Positions 36,583-45,504 are shown, counted from the first letter of the stretch. The stretch: 64,000 nucleotides of DNA from Pirellulaceae bacterium (GCA_019636375.1 JAHBXS010000004.1:124001-188000); one strand, 5' to 3'. Notes: generated by a model from the sequence alone, not told the origin. Numbers and translations: made by a program.

Positions 36583-36887
36583 AAATAAGACTTCTGCCCG
36601 AGGCCGAGCGGGACCTTGAGATCGCTGCTGATTTTTATGAATCATAACGGTCTGGTCTTGGGTCGTATTTCAATGATAGCCTTACCGCAGACATCGAGTC
36701 CTTGCGGTTCTATGCAGGTATTCATGAAACTTACCACGAATTCCATCGCTCCCTTTCAAAGCGTTTCCCGTTTTCGATATACTACAAGCTTGCTAACGAT
36801 TGTGTAGATATCTACGCGGTTCTCGACGCAAGGCAAGACCCCGAATCTATAGACGCCATCTTGGATTCGCCGCGAACTAAACGTTGA
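36579..36887 (+). pseudogene. RelE/ParE-type toxin broken by an in-frame stop
   Basis: The frame starts ATG overlapping the antitoxin stop: MKIRLLPEAERDLEIAADFY, Glu, Ser, then TAA at 36645-36647. It continues in the same frame as RSGLGSYFNDSL, a short insert, YAGIHETYHEFHRSLSKRFP, FSIYYKLANDCVDIYAVLDA and ends RTKR. The continuation aligns with the intact toxin at 37861. Only the one stop separates it from an intact gene, so inactivation looks recent. Confidence 0.85.
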
Positions 36888-37604
36888 ATGCGGGCGGGCG
36901 AACACGCCGATTTTGAAATCATAGTCCAATGCGCCTTTTGAGTTGACGCAGTCGTTATCCGACTTAGGTTTTTCACTCAATGGTCTAATACTCTCACGTC
37001 CGATTTTCGATTGGTTTCAATGTCCCGCCGATTTAATGCGGCGAGTTTCCGGATGGAATCTTGACATTTCGTTTCAAATGTTCTGGTTTGATCATCCTGA
37101 CTGGGAACGAATAAAATATCCGTGGTGGCCAACGGTGGTTCAAACACCGCACTTCCGAATGATTCTAACCTGACTCTGACTCTTCGGATAACCAATATGC
37201 CTTTAACATCGCAAGAAATGAGATAGGGTGTGGCGGTTGGTGGGAACCGAAGGACGTTGAATGGCCGAAAGATTGAGCCGATGTTTACGGCCTTTGTTCA
37301 ACAAGTCCGATGACACTCGATGAACGATTGGGTTTGTCATAACTTGGCATGAATAGAGACTCCTCAAACAGAAAACAAAAAATTGCCTCGACCACTGTCG
37401 GGGCTTCGTTACTGTCCAGGAATACAAAAAAACTTGACTCGCCAACCCATCTTCACCTACAATGCCACCGTCACCAACCCCGCCGCAAAGCGGCTTACTT
37501 GAACAACGCGTTCGACCTTAGCGGCGGTGGCACACGCGTTCGCATTGGTAATCTTTTTTTTCCCGCCGCGTGGTCAACGCCGGCCTTCGTCCGTCAGGCA
37601 GTCT
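36888..37604. other. Gene-free region with a hairpin
   Basis: About 715 bases between two addiction modules. No frame has a family likeness (a 76-codon frame at 36943 was rejected). At 37461-37530 GCCACCG pairs with CGGTGGC around an inner GCCGC/GCGGC hairpin, which makes a branched fold just upstream of the second module promoter. Confidence 0.45.
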
Positions 37605-37633
37605 TTGCCGAGTGTCGGCTGGCACGCTATAAT
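37605..37633 (+). promoter_or_regulatory. Sigma-70 type promoter of the second addiction module
   Basis: -35 TTGCCG (37605-37610), 17-bp spacer, -10 TATAAT (37628-37633). The start site would fall about 37640, directly before the GGAGG at 37641-37645 and the ATG at 37653, so the leader is very short. Confidence 0.7.
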
Positions 37634-37652
37634 GTTGTATGGAGGAAAACCA

Positions 37653-37883
37653 ATGACACTTGAAAGCCTGCTTGCGTCACTTACGCCCCAAGAGAAGCTG
37701 AACGCCATGGACATTCTTTGGCGGGACTTGTCGGCGAATCCTGCTTGCCTACCCTCGCCCGATTGGCACGGCGATGTGTTGGCCCATCGGATCGCCAATC
37801 CTTCCAGCGTGCCTGGATTGCCGATCGATGCTGCCTTCGATGATATCAGGGAGCGATTGAATGCACGTCGAACTCAGGGATGA
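37653..37883 (+). CDS. Addiction-module antitoxin (TIGR02574-like), second copy
   Basis: 76 residues from the ATG preceded by GGAGG eight bases upstream; an earlier ATG at 37527 would add an unlikely N-terminus upstream of the promoter. The pattern LTPQEKLNAMDILWRDLSAN, SPDWHGDVLAHRIAN and a C-terminal DDIRERLNAR match the antitoxin at 36358. It overlaps its toxin by 23 bases, and expression of both is driven by the promoter at 37605-37633. Antitoxins of this type often repress that promoter. Confidence 0.88.
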   Translation: MTLESLLASLTPQEKLNAMDILWRDLSANPACLPSPDWHGDVLAHRIANPSSVPGLPIDAAFDDIRERLNARRTQG

Positions 37884-38163
37884 GGCACGTGAAGATCTCG
37901 TTTACGGTGCCATGTTCTACGCTGAACAATCTGCAGGCTTGGATGGATATTTCCTGAAATGCCTACGACAAGACATCGAAAAACTACAGTCGATCGGCGG
38001 AGTCCATGAGAAATACCGGGATTTCCATCGTTCACTTTCAGATCGTTTTCCTTATGCAATATACTATTTGGTTGCTGAAGAGTTTATCGACGTGGTCGCA
38101 ATCTTGGACTGCCGCAGCGATCCAACTGCGATCGATTCACGACTCGGACGAACCAAGCGATGA
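37861..38163 (+). CDS. RelE/ParE-type toxin, intact
   Basis: 100 residues: MHVELRDEAREDLVYGAMFY, YFLKCLRQDIEKLQSIGGVH, FHRSLSDRFPYAIYYLVAEE, IDVVAILDCRSDPTAI. This is the compact RelE/ParE fold; members cut mRNA on ribosomes or poison gyrase. The residues HRSLSDRFP and ILDCRSD form the usual core. It is homologous to the broken toxin at 36579, so the two modules probably arose by duplication. It overlaps the antitoxin by 23 bases, which ensures coupled translation. Confidence 0.88.
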   Translation: MHVELRDEAREDLVYGAMFYAEQSAGLDGYFLKCLRQDIEKLQSIGGVHEKYRDFHRSLSDRFPYAIYYLVAEEFIDVVAILDCRSDPTAIDSRLGRTKR

Positions 38164-38258
38164 ACGATAAGTGCTCGAATCGCCGCCAATTGATGGCAAA
38201 CTCTTTGGCTCACACTCCGTTATCGCCCCCGTTCTGTTGCTGATCGAGCCATTCCTCA

Positions 38259-38723
38259 ATGACCATACCTGCGAGACTTATCATTTCCGTGTTGTTAGTA
38301 GCAGTCACGCTTTCTGGATGCTCAAATAGGGCAACAGGCCCGGCGTCGGTTGTAGCAACGAGTGCCACACAAAATCGACTAGCTGACAAGATTCAATTTC
38401 TGGAGAACTACGTCACATTCAGACGCCAGTACGAGGAACTCGACTATGACATCATGTATCAGAACAACGGGGGTGGGATGGTACCAGGCCCGTCCGACTG
38501 GGATATTCGATTGATCGCCGTGGTACCGATTGCAGAGATTGAAGAATCGGTTCTTGATGGTGTCAAAAAACTCGAAGGTTCTCCACCCGATTGGGTCAAG
38601 AATTTACCGGGCTCAATTGATCGAACTGGCCTCACCGAATGGTATAACAAAGGCGGCACTACGATTGGAGTAGATCGCGAAAGGTCTATCGTAGTCTATC
38701 GATACACTTCAACCCCGGACTGA
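38259..38723 (+). CDS. Small lipoprotein of unknown function
   Basis: 154 residues with a lipoprotein signal (RLIISVLLVAVTLSGC, lipobox LSGC). The mature part has a helix (DKIQFLENYVTFRRQYEELDYDI) and a C-terminal stretch resembling a small alpha/beta domain (DWDIRLIAVVPIAEIEESVL, VDRERSIVVYRYTS). I recognise no family. It lies between the second addiction module and the second IS110 remnant and may be cargo of the island. Confidence 0.7.
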   Translation: MTIPARLIISVLLVAVTLSGCSNRATGPASVVATSATQNRLADKIQFLENYVTFRRQYEELDYDIMYQNNGGGMVPGPSDWDIRLIAVVPIAEIEESVLDGVKKLEGSPPDWVKNLPGSIDRTGLTEWYNKGGTTIGVDRERSIVVYRYTSTPD

Positions 38724-38756
38724 CAATCGCAACGGAAATATGGGAAATTTGGTGGG

Positions 38757-39221
38757 AAATTTGGTGCCATCCATCTTTTCGGGAGACCGGCATTCTTTAG
38801 GGCGACTTGTCTTCGGCTTGGTCGGTCTTCCGTTTGGCGTTCACCCACTTCCAGGCTTCTTCTTTGGTGGGTCTTATGTCCCAGGCTGACGGCCAAGTCG
38901 TTGATCCAACCCGATTGCCCACAGGCTTCCATCACGACGAGGGCGACGGGGTGTTGATTGAAGGCCGTGGTCGAATAACGCGGCTCGTTGGCGACGGAAA
39001 AAACTCGAATCTTCTGGTTTTCGTGTCATACAGACAGAAAACAGACTTGAATTTCCCGAGATCGGGTGCGAGAATTTCTATAGTTAAGACGTTCTTAGGT
39101 TTGGAGTTGACAAAAATTGTGACAGTGGTCGTCAACAGCGATCCGAGATCACGGGCCTGAGTCGCCAGTTTTTAAGTCAAAGGCTCCCGCCCTAAACCCA
39201 GGACTTACATGGATTCTTTCG
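38757..39221 (-). pseudogene. IS110-family transposase remnant, copy B
   Basis: Same order as copy A on the minus strand: LAPDLGKFKSVFCLYDTKTR (without a good ATG), degraded middle, WINDLAVSLGHKT, then a deletion or frameshift and EAWKWVNAKRKTDQAE in another frame. It matches copy A at most positions over about 465 bases in the same orientation. It ends 12 bases before the PIN gene start. Confidence 0.78.
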
Positions 39222-39233
39222 GAATAAAGAACA

Positions 39234-39707
39234 ATGAGCAAACCGTCTGTGTACGGTGAAACGACTGTTGTTGGGCACATCGCCGCGCGACAACAGGCCG
39301 ACATCATCGTCGCAGCGCGTCAGCTTTCTTCTCGGCGATGGTGGGAGATACGCGACGGATACGAACTGGTAGTGTCGCAAATTGTTATTGACGAATGTAG
39401 TGCTGGGGATTCGGTTGCCGCGAATGAGCGACTTCAATTGATTGATGGAATTCAGGTTCTTGACGTTTCGGTAGATGCGAGAAACTTGGCGGTTCAGCTT
39501 ATGACGCGACACGGGATTCCCGAAACCGAACCCCGCGATGCACTTCACATTTCCCTTGCGGCTGTCAATGGAATACAATACTTATTGACGTGGAAATTTC
39601 GCCATATCGCAAACGCGGAGACTCGTGCCACGATCGAGCAAATTTGTCGTGATTGTGGTTACACACCGCCTTCGATTTGCTCGCCTGATGAATTGTTAGG
39701 AGCCTAA
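39234..39707 (+). CDS. PIN-domain toxin (VapC-like)
   Basis: 157 residues with PIN-fold acidic positions: Glu in VYGETTVVGHI, Glu/Asp around SQIVIDECSAGD, Asp in EPRDALHISLAAVNGIQYLLT and the following WKFRHIANAETR. PIN proteins are metal-dependent RNases. The C-terminal block CGYTPPSICSPDELLGA is typical of this subgroup. The antitoxin starts two bases downstream, so toxin precedes antitoxin here. The gene begins 12 bases after an IS110 remnant, which may have removed its native promoter; no good ribosome binding site is seen. Confidence 0.88.
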   Translation: MSKPSVYGETTVVGHIAARQQADIIVAARQLSSRRWWEIRDGYELVVSQIVIDECSAGDSVAANERLQLIDGIQVLDVSVDARNLAVQLMTRHGIPETEPRDALHISLAAVNGIQYLLTWKFRHIANAETRATIEQICRDCGYTPPSICSPDELLGA

Positions 39708-39709
39708 GA

Positions 39710-39925
39710 ATGACAACTGACTCAATTAACGACGAAATTCTTCGAATCAAACGGGAGTTGGCGGGACGTTTTGGTAATGATCTCGACCTCATTATTGCCG
39801 ACGCTAAATCTCGGGAACGAAACACGGTTAGTTTCCCGCCGCGTCCCTGGAAGTCCGAACAAAGCGATGCACCCAACGCGAACGACGGGGTTTCCAGTGG
39901 TGCTTCTTCTCCGGCGACTGGGTGA
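39710..39925 (+). CDS. Antitoxin partner of the PIN toxin, C-terminus probably altered
   Basis: 71 residues. The first 50 (TTDSINDEILRIKRELAGRF, DLDLIIADAKSRERNTVSFP) match the small proteins encoded beside this PIN subgroup. The last 20 (SDAPNANDGVSSGASSPATG) read into a hairpin-forming repeat and are probably not native; the original stop may have been lost or lie where the repeat begins. The start is two bases after the toxin stop. Confidence 0.8.
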   Translation: MTTDSINDEILRIKRELAGRFGNDLDLIIADAKSRERNTVSFPPRPWKSEQSDAPNANDGVSSGASSPATG

Positions 39926-39929
39926 TCGC
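39863..39929. repeat. Bulged hairpin repeat at the antitoxin 3' end
   Basis: GCGAT-g-CACCCA (39863-39874) pairs with TGGGTGATCGC (39919-39929) through 11 base pairs with a single extra G, leaving a loop of about 44 bases. One unpaired base in the stem is reminiscent of integron attC folds, but the conserved attC core sequences are absent. Confidence 0.5.
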
Positions 39930-39958
39930 AACCGACTTATCACCCCTGAAACATCAAA

Positions 39959-40747
39959 ATGGAACTTCGCGGCAAACGTTGGACAAACTCCCTGGCATTG
40001 AAAAAGATTGCCGGAAAACGAATCCGCAGCCTTGGGCTTTTCGATACCGCTGTTGACGACGACTTTCTGGAGATCGTCGCTAAGTCGGGGACGCTTACCA
40101 GCATCCATATTTCCAGTCAGACAATTTCGGACCGTGGCATCGCTTGCGTCGCCAAAAACAATTCCATTGAGAGCTTTATGCTGTCGGGTGTCCCAAAAGC
40201 AACTGACGAATGCATGGACGCGATTTGCGCCTGCAAGACTGTTCGGGAACTCTATCTCGATGGAACGTCGGTTTCCGATGACGGTGTCGAATCCATTGGC
40301 GGTTTGCCCGAGCTATGGTCGCCTGGTATTGGAAATACGTCGATTTCGGATTGCGGAATCAACAAAATTGCCTCAAGAACAATTCATTTGCTCTCTTTCG
40401 AGAATTGTCCCGTAACGGGGACCGGCTTCTCGACCTGGAAGCATTCGGAGAAAATGTCGTTTTACGGCAATGGTAGCAACTTAAATGATGATGGGTTTGG
40501 GGTTGCTTGCTGTAGCTTCTCTCGAATGTGGAACATCGACATTTCAAACACTGACGTAGGGAATGTTGGTGTAAGATCACTGGCAGGTCAATCCCCCACG
40601 ATGTTACGAATCAACAATTGCAGGATCGACAAAATCGGGATCAATTGGATTGTCGACAACCTTCCGATCGAGTCTCTTGAACTAGCCCCATCGCAAATGA
40701 CGGAGGCGGAAGCAAAACAACTCAAAAAACTCGCAAACTCGATGTGA
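39959..40747 (+). CDS. Leucine-rich-repeat-like protein
   Basis: 262 residues with irregular leucine-rich repeats of the RI/cysteine-containing type: TLTSIHISSQTISDRGIACVA, VRELYLDGTSVSDDGVESIG, MWNIDISNTDVGNVGVRSLA and MLRINNCRIDKIGINWI. These units of 22-24 residues usually build a protein-binding horseshoe. No signal peptide or catalytic domain is attached, so it is probably a cytoplasmic binding protein. It is the last plus-strand gene of the island; partners are unknown. Confidence 0.72.
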   Translation: MELRGKRWTNSLALKKIAGKRIRSLGLFDTAVDDDFLEIVAKSGTLTSIHISSQTISDRGIACVAKNNSIESFMLSGVPKATDECMDAICACKTVRELYLDGTSVSDDGVESIGGLPELWSPGIGNTSISDCGINKIASRTIHLLSFENCPVTGTGFSTWKHSEKMSFYGNGSNLNDDGFGVACCSFSRMWNIDISNTDVGNVGVRSLAGQSPTMLRINNCRIDKIGINWIVDNLPIESLELAPSQMTEAEAKQLKKLANSM

Positions 40748-41007
40748 TGGTCGACGAAATGGGATGATAACGACGCGGTCAACCGAGTTCGCCTGTAAGA
40801 CATGAAAATCAAATGGGCCAGGGACCTATTCAGCAGCGAATAGACGAACGTTTCGGTTTGATCTGACGTAGCCGTTAATGGGCTCGTCTTTGGATAGATC
40901 CAATTCCTGCTTTGGCGAATCATTCATCCAAGCGGTTTGCCGCGGCATGATTCTTCGCTGTGTCCGCCTTTTCACGGAGTGAAAAGCCACGATCGGGGTA
41001 GGGAGAG

Positions 41008-42411
41008 TCAACTGACTCCCCCTCCCGCCGAACCGTACGTGCGGTTTTCCCGCATACGGCTCTCCACTTGGTAGTTCTCGATAGTTTGGACGAACTGAGC
41101 ATGAGCCTGCACCAGGCTGTAGAGCCCAAGCTCAGAGAAGTAGCGGTTTGGCCAGCGGCATGTACGAGGTTGTCGGTCGGGATTGGTGCGGTGGCGTTTC
41201 AGAAGGATTCGTCGCAGACGACTGCGGAGCCAACTGTCATAGTCACCGTAGACATTCCAGAAACAATGGCGAAAGTAGTGAAACCAGCCGCGCATCATCT
41301 GATTCAATTGCTTGACGATATCCTCAAGCGAATCGCCAGATGTGCGTGGAGTTAACTCGCGGACACGATCCATGAATTTCTGTTGGCTTTTGGCTCGCGG
41401 AAACCGGAACCGGCCCCGAAATACATAACCCAGAAATGCAAAGCTTTGGTCGCGACTATCGACAATCTGGGTCTTGTCCGGATGCAGGGTCAAGCCTGCT
41501 TCGCGAACCCATTGCTGGACGACTGCCAAAGCTTGTTCCGCTTCAGCTTGCGTCTTGCAGAGGATCACGAAGTCATCCGCATAGCGTACCATCTCATAGC
41601 CCTGTTCGGCCATGTGATGATCCAGCGGATTGAGATACAGGTTGGATAGCATCGGGGAGAGAACCGCGCCTTGCGGGACGCCCGTTTCCGGTGTCCAGCG
41701 GCTCAGTTCTGAAACCACTTCTTGATCGAGGTACATCTTGATCAGTCGCAGGACTGCATGATCCGAAACTTTCTGCTTCACCAACGCGAGCAGTCGGTCT
41801 TTGGGGATCGTATCGAAGTAGCCTTTCAAGTCGGCATCTACCACGAAGACGTTGCCCTCTTCGAGTAATTGCTCGACGCAACGAAGTGCGCCATGACAGC
41901 CTCTGCCTCGGCGGAAGCCAAAGCTGCGAGGATGAAAGGTGTGATCAAAGATCGGTTCCAAGACATCCAGTAACGCGGTTTGAACCACTCGGTCGCGAAC
42001 GGTAGGAATACCCAACGGGCGGGTTTCCTTCGTTCCCGGCTTGGGAATCTCCACCCGGCGTACAGGCTGCGGCCGATAGGTTCCGGCTTTCAGTTCCTGT
42101 TGCAGTTTGGTGATCTCGGCCAGAAGTTCGTCGTCGAGTTGTTCTACCGTTTGTCGGTCTACTCCAGCGGCTCCTTGATTGGTAATGACCTTCGAGGCCG
42201 CCCATCTCAAGTTTCGCTCACTGAAGACTTTATCGTACAGCGTGTGCCATTTGCCTCCTCTCACTTTGTTTGCCAAAAGTGTCTTCAACATGCTTTCTGT
42301 CCAAACCATCGACGATGCCCATTGGTCAATGCTCAATGGTTCCGTAGCCGGAGTAGCCCCGAAAGGCACTGTGACTTGCGACGGTTTAAGGTCTTTGGAT
42401 TGTTTGGTCAT
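41008..42411 (-). CDS. ltrA: Group II intron-encoded reverse transcriptase/maturase
   Basis: 467 residues. Reverse transcriptase blocks: RRVEIPKPGTKETRPLGIPT, FRRGRGCHGALR, VVDADLKGYFDTIP, GVPQGAVLSPMLSNLYL and the catalytic YADDFVIL. A maturase region (about 360-420) follows with LNQMMRGWFHYFRHC and a basic C-terminus. There is no clear HNH endonuclease motif. It supports splicing and retrohoming of the intron that encodes it. Its last 20 codons overlap domain V, and the stop is 16 bases before the intron end. It is full length for the family. Confidence 0.95.
   Translation of the reverse strand: MTKQSKDLKPSQVTVPFGATPATEPLSIDQWASSMVWTESMLKTLLANKVRGGKWHTLYDKVFSERNLRWAASKVITNQGAAGVDRQTVEQLDDELLAEITKLQQELKAGTYRPQPVRRVEIPKPGTKETRPLGIPTVRDRVVQTALLDVLEPIFDHTFHPRSFGFRRGRGCHGALRCVEQLLEEGNVFVVDADLKGYFDTIPKDRLLALVKQKVSDHAVLRLIKMYLDQEVVSELSRWTPETGVPQGAVLSPMLSNLYLNPLDHHMAEQGYEMVRYADDFVILCKTQAEAEQALAVVQQWVREAGLTLHPDKTQIVDSRDQSFAFLGYVFRGRFRFPRAKSQQKFMDRVRELTPRTSGDSLEDIVKQLNQMMRGWFHYFRHCFWNVYGDYDSWLRSRLRRILLKRHRTNPDRQPRTCRWPNRYFSELGLYSLVQAHAQFVQTIENYQVESRMRENRTYGSAGGGVS
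41030..41062 (-). ncRNA. Group II intron domain V
   Basis: The minus strand reads GAGCCGTATGCGGG, a short tetraloop, then CCGCACGTACGGTTC, giving the standard two-helix catalytic domain V hairpin of 33 bases with its AGC triad region and bulge. Confidence 0.85.
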
Positions 42412-43006
42412 ACTTGCATCTACCTTGCTGCCGCCCTTGGCTCCACCGCGTTTTGCTGCACGGCTTCACGGCTACTATGGCGGCTCTGACTGCTGTTCCT
42501 GGTGCTTATCTTCTCGCTACATTGACGATCAGTCTTTTCGATACCAAGCTGCCTGTTCGTCGCACAGCTTGACCTGGAGTTGGTCGCCCAGTATCTCCGG
42601 CTGGGATTGATCACGAGAATCGACCCTGGCCAAGAACAGCTCTCCCTTCTTATCGCGTTTAACCTTCCTTCCATTCCGCACTCAACCACCGCATTGCCAT
42701 TTCCAAACTTCAGCATCAGCGCGTTACTGCACCCAAAGTTCGTTCGCTGTGTCTATCCTGCGGAAAAGTCGATACAAAGGACTACAGGACGGTTCGTCGC
42801 ACAGCGAAGGGTTCGGACTTTGCCAGCTTCCTCCCCGACAGGCTTGGCCGAATCAGTTTCACTTTCGTTACGGACTGGAATTTCTCCTCAGGTTGCTCCT
42901 CACCCTCCCTCGCGGGAACGCAATTACCACTTTCGAATACAGGGCGGTAACGTTACCCTGGTCAGGACTTTCACCCGACTGATTAAACGCCTTCAAGGCG
43001 CACTGG

Positions 43007-43025
43007 CCGTTCACTCTGTGAACGG
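43007..43025 (-). terminator. Hairpin after the BNR-propeller gene, used as intron target
   Basis: CCGTTCAC pairs with GTGAACGG around a three-base loop, 8 bp perfect, about 40 bases after the stop codon of the gene at 43067-45379. The intron begins four bases later. The palindrome belongs to the dispersed TTCAC..GTGAA family. Confidence 0.6.
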
Positions 43026-43066
43026 TTATTGGATTTTTTGATTCTCGTCCAATCGACAACGGGGGC

Positions 43067-45379
43067 TTATTCCACCAGTTGGGAGAGGTAGATGTTGCGG
43101 AGGTCGATGAGCCAGCCGCCGCGGCCGTGAGTGGCGATGACGGCGACTTGTTCGGTTTCGTGAATCGCGATGTCATGGACGTAGACCGTCGGCAAACCCT
43201 GTCCGAGAACTTGCCAACTTAAGCCTGAATCCAGACTGACGTAGACCCCCAGGTCGGTGCCGAGGTACAAAACGTTGTGGAACTTCGGGTCTTGCTTGAT
43301 CACATTCCCAATCCCGCCAGGGATTCCGTTGGCGATAGAGGTCCAGGTTTGGCCGCGATCAGTTGACTTGAAGACATAGGTCTGGAAATCGTTGAGGCGT
43401 TTGCCGTTGGCGACTAGGTAGACGGTGTTCACATCTTGGCGACAGGCTTCGATCGAGGCGATGACCGTATCAGCAGGGATTCCTGTCGAAATGCTGGTCC
43501 AGTTTTTTTCATCGTCAGTAACGTGGACAAGGCCATCGTCGGAACCGGCGTAGATTAAACCCTTTTGCAACGGTGACTCTGCGATTGCAAATAAGGTTGA
43601 GAAAGCGATGTTGCCTTGCTTGTTCGGGTCGAAATTTGTCAGGTCGTCGCTGATCCGTGTCCAAGAATCACCACCATCGTTGCTGAGAAAAACAAATTGA
43701 GCACCGTACAGCAGTCGCTTGGGGTCGTGAGAAGACATCGTCAGCGGGGAAACCCACTGCCCTCGGCGACGCTCGGTCCCGAAGTCCGGCGCAATTTCTT
43801 TGCGACGCGAGCGAGCATCTTCGGCAGTCAAGTCAAAACGAAAGGGGCCGGTGCCGTAGCGATTGACAGCGTAGACGAGGTTTGGGTTGGTTGGATCAAC
43901 GGCATGTCGCCCCGATTCGTCACCATAGCCCCGCTCCCAAGGACTCCACTTTGCCTGATGCGGCCCCTCGGAAACGTCGATCAGGCCCCGCCAACCCATG
44001 TTATCTTGAATGCAGGTGTAGGCATGAAACTGACCGGGGGTTTGGCTGATCGCGACATTGTACATTTGGACAATGGGGAGTGTTCGCGGCGATTCGTACG
44101 TTTCAAGACCATTTTCCGAATACATAATTCCGCCGTCGTTGCCGACGAGAATTTGTTGTGAATTGTTGGGATTGATCCACAACGCATGATAGTCGGCGTG
44201 ATTACCTCGAATGTTCGTAAACGCTTTGCCGCCATCCGTGCTCCGCATGAAGTTGACCCCTTGAACGTAGACCGTTTCCGGATCGTTGGGGTCCACGCGG
44301 ACTTGTCCAAAGAACCAACCATACGAAGCGTAGATTCTTCCAATAGCGGTGGAGCCTTCGCAGCGTTCCCAGGTCATCCCATGATCGTTGGACCGAAATA
44401 GGTTAGCTCCCACGACTCCGCGCCCGTCTGGATTGGGGGACAAATCGTTGACCAAGGCATAAACGACATTCGGTTGAGAGCGGCAAACGTCGAGTCCAAT
44501 CCGTTCGCAGTCGGCCATTTCAGGAAGCCCACGTCCAATCAGAAACCAGTTTTCGCCACCGTCGGTGGATTTCCAGACGGCAGTTTGCGGGCCGGGATTC
44601 GGGTCGTTCCAGCGATAACGGAGTCGTTCCCCTGTGGACATATAAAGCGTATCCGGATTGCTAGGGTCGATGACCAAGTCAATCGAGCCTGTCGAGCGAT
44701 TTTTGTAAAACACATGTCGCCACGTTTTGCCACCATCTGTGCTTTTGAAGACGCCCCGTTCGCGATTGTGGGTGTATTCGTGTCCGGGAGCGGCAACCCA
44801 AATCACGTCGGAGTTCTGTGGGTGAATGACGATGCGAGCGATGTGATGCGTGTCCCCAAGTCCCATGTATTCAAATGATTCGCCGCCATTGGTGGACTTG
44901 AAAATTCCCAATCCCGCCATGGTGCTGCGCAGAATGTTGGCTTCGCCGGTACCCACCCAGATCGTTTGTGGATTTTGTGGATCGATTTCGATATCGCCGA
45001 TCGAGGCCGTGGGATAGTCTTCGAAAATCCCTTGCCAAGTATTCCCTTTGTCGGCGGTTTTAAAAACTCCCCCTGAGGCTCCTGCAACGTACCAAACGTC
45101 TGGGTGCTGCGAGTGGACGGCAATGTCTGTCACTCGTCCGGTCATTTGCAAGGGGCCGATGAATTGCCAGTTTTGAGAGAAGGGCGTTTCAGCCCGCATC
45201 GCCTGATGAGCGCGGAACAGTTCCCAGCGTTGCTGGGTTTCCTCGGTGTCGGCGATCAAAGGCGCGGCGGATTGAGCACAAACACTTGGAACTTTCGGCC
45301 ATGCTAAACACAAGGCGATCAAGACAGCGCCCGTTACAAAAATCCGCCGACTAACATTCAGTATCGCCGAAGCATTCAT
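43067..45379 (-). CDS. Secreted BNR/sortilin-like beta-propeller protein
   Basis: 770 residues with a signal peptide (RRIFVTGAVLIALCLAWP, cleavage near VCAQS). It contains many BNR/Asp-box repeats of the kind GGVFKTADKGNTWQGIF, GIFKSTNGGESFEYMG, GVFKSTDGGKTWRHVF, AVWKSTDGGENWFLIG and VFKSTDRGQTWTSIANG, spaced through the whole length. This suggests two adjoining propellers as in the sortilin/VPS10 and xyloglucanase-type families. No catalytic residues can be assigned. Proteins like this are abundant in planctomycetes; the function is unknown but extracellular or periplasmic. Confidence 0.85.
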   Translation of the reverse strand: MNASAILNVSRRIFVTGAVLIALCLAWPKVPSVCAQSAAPLIADTEETQQRWELFRAHQAMRAETPFSQNWQFIGPLQMTGRVTDIAVHSQHPDVWYVAGASGGVFKTADKGNTWQGIFEDYPTASIGDIEIDPQNPQTIWVGTGEANILRSTMAGLGIFKSTNGGESFEYMGLGDTHHIARIVIHPQNSDVIWVAAPGHEYTHNRERGVFKSTDGGKTWRHVFYKNRSTGSIDLVIDPSNPDTLYMSTGERLRYRWNDPNPGPQTAVWKSTDGGENWFLIGRGLPEMADCERIGLDVCRSQPNVVYALVNDLSPNPDGRGVVGANLFRSNDHGMTWERCEGSTAIGRIYASYGWFFGQVRVDPNDPETVYVQGVNFMRSTDGGKAFTNIRGNHADYHALWINPNNSQQILVGNDGGIMYSENGLETYESPRTLPIVQMYNVAISQTPGQFHAYTCIQDNMGWRGLIDVSEGPHQAKWSPWERGYGDESGRHAVDPTNPNLVYAVNRYGTGPFRFDLTAEDARSRRKEIAPDFGTERRRGQWVSPLTMSSHDPKRLLYGAQFVFLSNDGGDSWTRISDDLTNFDPNKQGNIAFSTLFAIAESPLQKGLIYAGSDDGLVHVTDDEKNWTSISTGIPADTVIASIEACRQDVNTVYLVANGKRLNDFQTYVFKSTDRGQTWTSIANGIPGGIGNVIKQDPKFHNVLYLGTDLGVYVSLDSGLSWQVLGQGLPTVYVHDIAIHETEQVAVIATHGRGGWLIDLRNIYLSQLVE

Positions 45380-45504
45380 CCAATGATTCTCCCAAAGTGG
45401 ATTATTTTTCTAAAAGTGGTAATGGCAGTCGAAACTGTCGACCAGACGTTTCGTTGGCCGAAAGCCTGTCGCAAAAAAAAAATATTTTTTTCGCTACGAA
45501 TCGA

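Larger units (their letters stand above)
40992..43003 (-). mobile_element. Group II intron, complete, with reverse transcriptase
   Basis: About 2010 bases on the minus strand. The 5' end reads GTGCGCCTTGAAGG at 43003; the 3' end reads CTACCCCGAT at 40992 after a domain V that starts GAGCCGTATGCGG. Domains I-IV precede and enclose the reverse transcriptase gene, whose C-terminal coding overlaps domain V. It sits four bases after an 8-bp stem-loop that follows the BNR-propeller gene stop, as expected for introns that target terminator-like hairpins. The right flank carries another palindrome of the local family. Confidence 0.85.

Noticed and set aside
36943..37173. 76-codon plus frame between TA modules
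   Set aside because: No ribosome binding site, no family likeness, and atypical composition.
36888..40960. Integron cassette array
   Set aside because: Same-strand small genes with hairpins suggested it, but no attC core (RYYYAAC/GTTRRRY pairs) and no integron integrase could be found.
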